From NCBI GenBank assembly GCA_001805085.1, contig MHEA01000123.1, forward strand, positions 4,671 to 13,747: a DNA stretch of 9,077 bases, in the 5' to 3' direction. Below, piece after piece: positions 6,837 to 9,077 of the stretch; the first letter of the stretch is position 1, and each line of letters starts with the position of its first letter. Position numbers and translations under genes: made by a program. Below the pieces are notes generated by a model. It saw nothing but the letters and a program-made list of their open reading frames with translations. It did no database searches and was not told where the DNA came from. The stretch comes from Nitrospirae bacterium GWC2_57_9 (GTDB lineage Bacteria > Nitrospirota > UBA9217).

Positions 6837-6868
6837 CTTTAGATAAAATCATTTTTTAACACGCTCGT

Positions 6869-8323
6869 TCATTCCTTCTCCGGCACTGCGATAATGGTCC
6901 GCCGCTGCATCAGGGAAACCAGCCCGGGTTTGGCGCCGCGCGGCTTTTTTACATGCCTGGCGAACGTATACGTCACCGCCACCTTGCCCGCGGACCTGCC
7001 CTTGCTGTAAAAAGCAGCCAAGGCAGCAGCCTTCAGAAGGATATCCTGTTCCATCTCCCTGTTTTCCGGGTTCCTGACAAGCACGTGGGATCCGGGGATA
7101 CCTTCGGCATGCAGCCAGAGATCATTCGGTCCTGCCATTTTAAACGTAATATGGTCATTGCCGGCAGCGCTCTTCCCTACGATGATCTCCCATCCCCGGT
7201 AATGTATTCTATGGAAGGAGGCTGTTTCCGGTGACGTCCGCTCCCGCTGCCTGGCCCGGTTTCCATGGCCGGCCTCCGGCCTTCCATATCCCATTTTCTC
7301 GAGTGCGGTCCTGATCCCGGCAAGTTCGGCCTCGGTCGCGGCCTGTTCCAGTTCCTGCTGAAGCCCTCTGAGGACACTTGATTCTTCCCTGGACTCCTGG
7401 AGCCTGGCTGCTCTGATCTCCCGGCCTGATTTCGATTTTTTGTATCTCTTAAAATACTGGTCGGCATTCCCGGCAGCGGATCGTCGGGGATCAAGACTGA
7501 CCAGGAAGGACCGGCCGTCGTAGCCAACCAGTTCGATCTCGGTCATCCCAGGTCCGATCCGGTTCAGGTTTGCCAGAATAAGTTCGCCTGTCCTTCGAAG
7601 TTCATCGGCAGTGCCGGACTCTTTTTCGTCACTCTCAATAGCATCGCGCCTGCGCTCAGTCCTTTTCAGGTACTTCTCTACGGCCGCACGCAGCTGCGTC
7701 CGGACTGACGAGAACCGTTTTTGATCGAGCAGGCGGTCATAGAAGGCTTCGGCATCCCTGTTGCACGGTGCCGGACCGGGTTGCGGTTGCGGGGCCTGTT
7801 CCGCCGATTCCCGGCCGGGTACGCCCTTGTCCGCTGATGTTGTTTTCTGCTGCGGCGGGACATACTGCCATCCGGCTTGGAGCATTCTTGTGGCCGATGC
7901 CGAAAACCGCACAGGATGATAAATCGCCTCTATCAGTCCACTGGAGTCGGTTAGGATCATGTTGGACCGAGTTCCGGTGAGCTCGAATATCAAATGATGT
8001 TCCTCGTTCTGCCGTCTGAACCGGAGTTCAACGACCCGGTCCTGGTTCAACAGGGAAACAGCTGCGATTTTACCGCCTGTCGCCCGGCTTTTCAAATAAA
8101 GCGTGAAGGAATGCATGGAAAGAGCGGCAGGCGGTTTCTTTCCAATGAGATGTATGCGGGGCATCGAACGGTCCGGCGAGGCGAGGAGGAAGTGACCGCG
8201 TCCCTGATTGCGCAGCACAATGACGATGTCCCCCGATGCATTTTCGTACACCCGTTCCACCCCGGCATTGACCAGGATCCGGGCAAGTTCCGGAATGACC
8301 GATTTAAGCACGGCATAGTTCAT
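6869..8323 (-). CDS. rqcH: NFACT-family protein (RqcH/Rqc2-like, formerly fibronectin-binding A)
   Basis: A 484-residue soluble protein. The NFACT-N domain (about 1-157) retains the Asp-Arg pair (Asp95/Arg96 in NQDRVVELRF), which matches the DR motif needed for alanine tailing in B. subtilis RqcH. A charged coiled-coil region (about 190-345) contains the family stretch LDPRRSAAGNADQYFKRYKK. The C-terminal NFACT-R/DUF814 domain (about 372-482) has GNDHITFKMAGPNDLWLHAEGIPGSHV split over 389-414 and ends in KPRGAKPGLVSL. By family knowledge it binds obstructed 50S subunits and peptidyl-tRNA and recruits tRNA-Ala for C-terminal tailing. It is shorter than B. subtilis RqcH (about 570): the helix-hairpin-helix module expected after NFACT-N appears replaced by a Pro/Gln-rich linker (about 156-188). 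No Shine-Dalgarno precedes the ATG, 47 bases after queE. Family assignment is firm; the tailing role is inferred. Confidence 0.93.
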   Translation of the reverse strand: MNYAVLKSVIPELARILVNAGVERVYENASGDIVIVLRNQGRGHFLLASPDRSMPRIHLIGKKPPAALSMHSFTLYLKSRATGGKIAAVSLLNQDRVVELRFRRQNEEHHLIFELTGTRSNMILTDSSGLIEAIYHPVRFSASATRMLQAGWQYVPPQQKTTSADKGVPGRESAEQAPQPQPGPAPCNRDAEAFYDRLLDQKRFSSVRTQLRAAVEKYLKRTERRRDAIESDEKESGTADELRRTGELILANLNRIGPGMTEIELVGYDGRSFLVSLDPRRSAAGNADQYFKRYKKSKSGREIRAARLQESREESSVLRGLQQELEQAATEAELAGIRTALEKMGYGRPEAGHGNRARQRERTSPETASFHRIHYRGWEIIVGKSAAGNDHITFKMAGPNDLWLHAEGIPGSHVLVRNPENREMEQDILLKAAALAAFYSKGRSAGKVAVTYTFARHVKKPRGAKPGLVSLMQRRTIIAVPEKE

Positions 8324-8363
8324 GATCAGATAAGTTTGTGAAGGAAGGAAAAACCCATCCCTG

Positions 8364-8379
8364 GTTCCCTTCAGGGAAC
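8364..8379 (-). repeat. perfect inverted repeat across the queE stop codon
   Basis: On the minus strand GTTCCC-TGAA-GGGAAC forms a 6-base perfect stem with a 4-base loop containing the TGA stop. A T5 run follows 10 bases later (8353-8349). The distance is too long for a textbook intrinsic terminator, but a weak terminator or an mRNA 3'-end hairpin between queE and rqcH is possible. Confidence 0.4.
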
Positions 8380-9077
8380 ATTCAGCATTCTGTGAACCTG
8401 GGGAATGACCCGCACATCGGCGATGACGGCCAGGGCCATGTTCTGGAACCGGAAAAGCGATTCAGGAGCAGGAGCAAACCTGCCGGAGGCCGGCTGGATA
8501 ATAAGGGGAGCCTGGTCCCCGCAATCGGCCAGGAGACGGGCAGCGGTAAGGACATCATCGTCAGTCGTGTCCGCGGTCACCACCGCCTTGGCGAACAGCA
8601 GCGTACCGCGGGCCGCTGCCAGGAACTTTCCATGCTCACTCCAGAAGGCCTGCAACCCGGTGGCAGACGGCAATTTGAGGTCCATGCTGACGACATCGAC
8701 CTTTTGCCGGAGCTTTTCCATCGCAGAATAACCGATACCGTTCGTTTCCAGGTAGATCCGATATTCCTTTCTCATGGACGGAAGCCATTCTGCGAGAAAG
8801 GAGTGATGCAACAGCGGTTCACCTCCCGTCAGGCTGAGCGTGGGTCGGGCAGGCCCCGGAATACGCAGACGGGCGCAGAGATGCGAAAGGGCTGGCGGAC
8901 TGAAGGAACCCTGGACCTCTTCGAATTGCGAAGTGGCTGCATCCCTCTGAGCGCGGCAAAGCAGCTTTTCCGGGTCACTTGCGCCATATGCTGATGAAGG
9001 CGTGTCGCAGTACCTGCAAGCGATATCGCAGCCCCGGAACCTGACAAATATCTGGCGCTGGCCGACCCATGGACCTT
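8371..9077 (-). CDS. queE: 7-carboxy-7-deazaguanine synthase QueE-like radical SAM enzyme (5' end outside window)
   Basis: The reading frame is open from the window edge (first whole codon at 9075) to TGA at 8371-8373, giving 234 visible residues. The visible N-terminus reads GPWVGQRQIFVRFRGC, continuing into CDIACRYCDT. This is a CX3CX2C radical SAM cluster motif (Cys16, Cys20, Cys23) in the QueE context, where family members have QGEG just upstream. Further on come LSLTGGEPLL (SAM-binding GGE motif), YLETNG, SMDLKLPSATG, and the typical C-terminal RVIPQVHRMLNVP. QueE converts 6-carboxy-tetrahydropterin to 7-carboxy-7-deazaguanine in the preQ0/queuosine pathway. A TTG at 8811 can look like a start, but the motifs upstream of it, in the same open frame, show the gene runs through. 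The missing part is probably only a short N-terminal segment. No other queuosine gene is in the window. Confidence 0.9.
   Translation of the reverse strand, partial: GPWVGQRQIFVRFRGCDIACRYCDTPSSAYGASDPEKLLCRAQRDAATSQFEEVQGSFSPPALSHLCARLRIPGPARPTLSLTGGEPLLHHSFLAEWLPSMRKEYRIYLETNGIGYSAMEKLRQKVDVVSMDLKLPSATGLQAFWSEHGKFLAAARGTLLFAKAVVTADTTDDDVLTAARLLADCGDQAPLIIQPASGRFAPAPESLFRFQNMALAVIADVRVIPQVHRMLNVP

Noticed and set aside
7267..7281. GGCCGG-CCT-CCGGCC hairpin
   Set aside because: It is inside the NFACT coding region, explained by Gly/Arg/Pro/Ala codons, with no T-run or nearby gene boundary.
8371..8811. A separate 146-residue gene starting with TTG at 8811
   Set aside because: The same frame stays open upstream to the window edge and carries the radical SAM CX3CX2C and GGEP motifs, so this is only the 3' part of queE.
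8829..9047. Small minus-strand open frame of 72 residues
   Set aside because: It overlaps the motif-bearing queE frame and shows no domain.
1..9077. CRISPR array, tRNA/rRNA, transposase, integrase or toxin-antitoxin genes
   Set aside because: No spaced direct repeats, cloverleaf sequences or matching protein motifs were seen on either strand.

Overview
The window comes from a Gram-negative-type bacterium with moderately high GC. The gene set (sigma-54 activator, PilZ protein, stand-alone cyclic-nucleotide-binding domain, hybrid kinase, short Ppx/GppA, NFACT protein, QueE) would fit Nitrospirota or a deltaproteobacterial/Desulfobacterota lineage. That placement is inference from gene style only. 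All eight genes I support lie on the minus strand, so transcription runs from high to low coordinates. No mobile element, tRNA, rRNA or CRISPR array is visible, and no gene-free stretch is longer than about 115 bases.

Layout in transcription order. (a) 9077-8371: a QueE-type radical SAM enzyme for 7-deazaguanine (queuosine/archaeosine-type) synthesis, with its 5' end outside the window. (b) 8323-6869: an NFACT/RqcH-family protein. (c) 6755-4365: a membrane hybrid sensor histidine kinase with Cache-like sensor, HAMP, PAS, HisKA, HATPase and receiver. (d) A 108-base gap carrying a perfect consensus sigma-70 promoter (TTGACA-17-TATAAT, 4322-4294). (e) 4256-10: a compact five-gene run. It holds a stand-alone cyclic-nucleotide-binding domain, a Ppx/GppA phosphatase (4-base ATGA overlap), an NtrC-type sigma-54 response regulator (1-base TAATG overlap), a PilZ protein with a degenerate receiver domain (13-base gap), and an alpha/beta hydrolase of the HNL/methylesterase type (45-base gap).

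The most interesting part is the five-gene run. It combines modules for three nucleotide or polyphosphate signals (a cNMP-like ligand, (p)ppGpp or polyphosphate, and c-di-GMP) with a sigma-54 transcription activator, apparently under one very strong vegetative promoter. The hybrid kinase just upstream is a plausible but unproven partner of the regulator. QueE and RqcH are translation-linked housekeeping functions and need not be related to the signalling cluster. Nothing here proves a new system. The cluster composition, the pseudo-receiver PilZ protein and the NFACT protein that seems to lack its helix-hairpin-helix module are the items worth following up.
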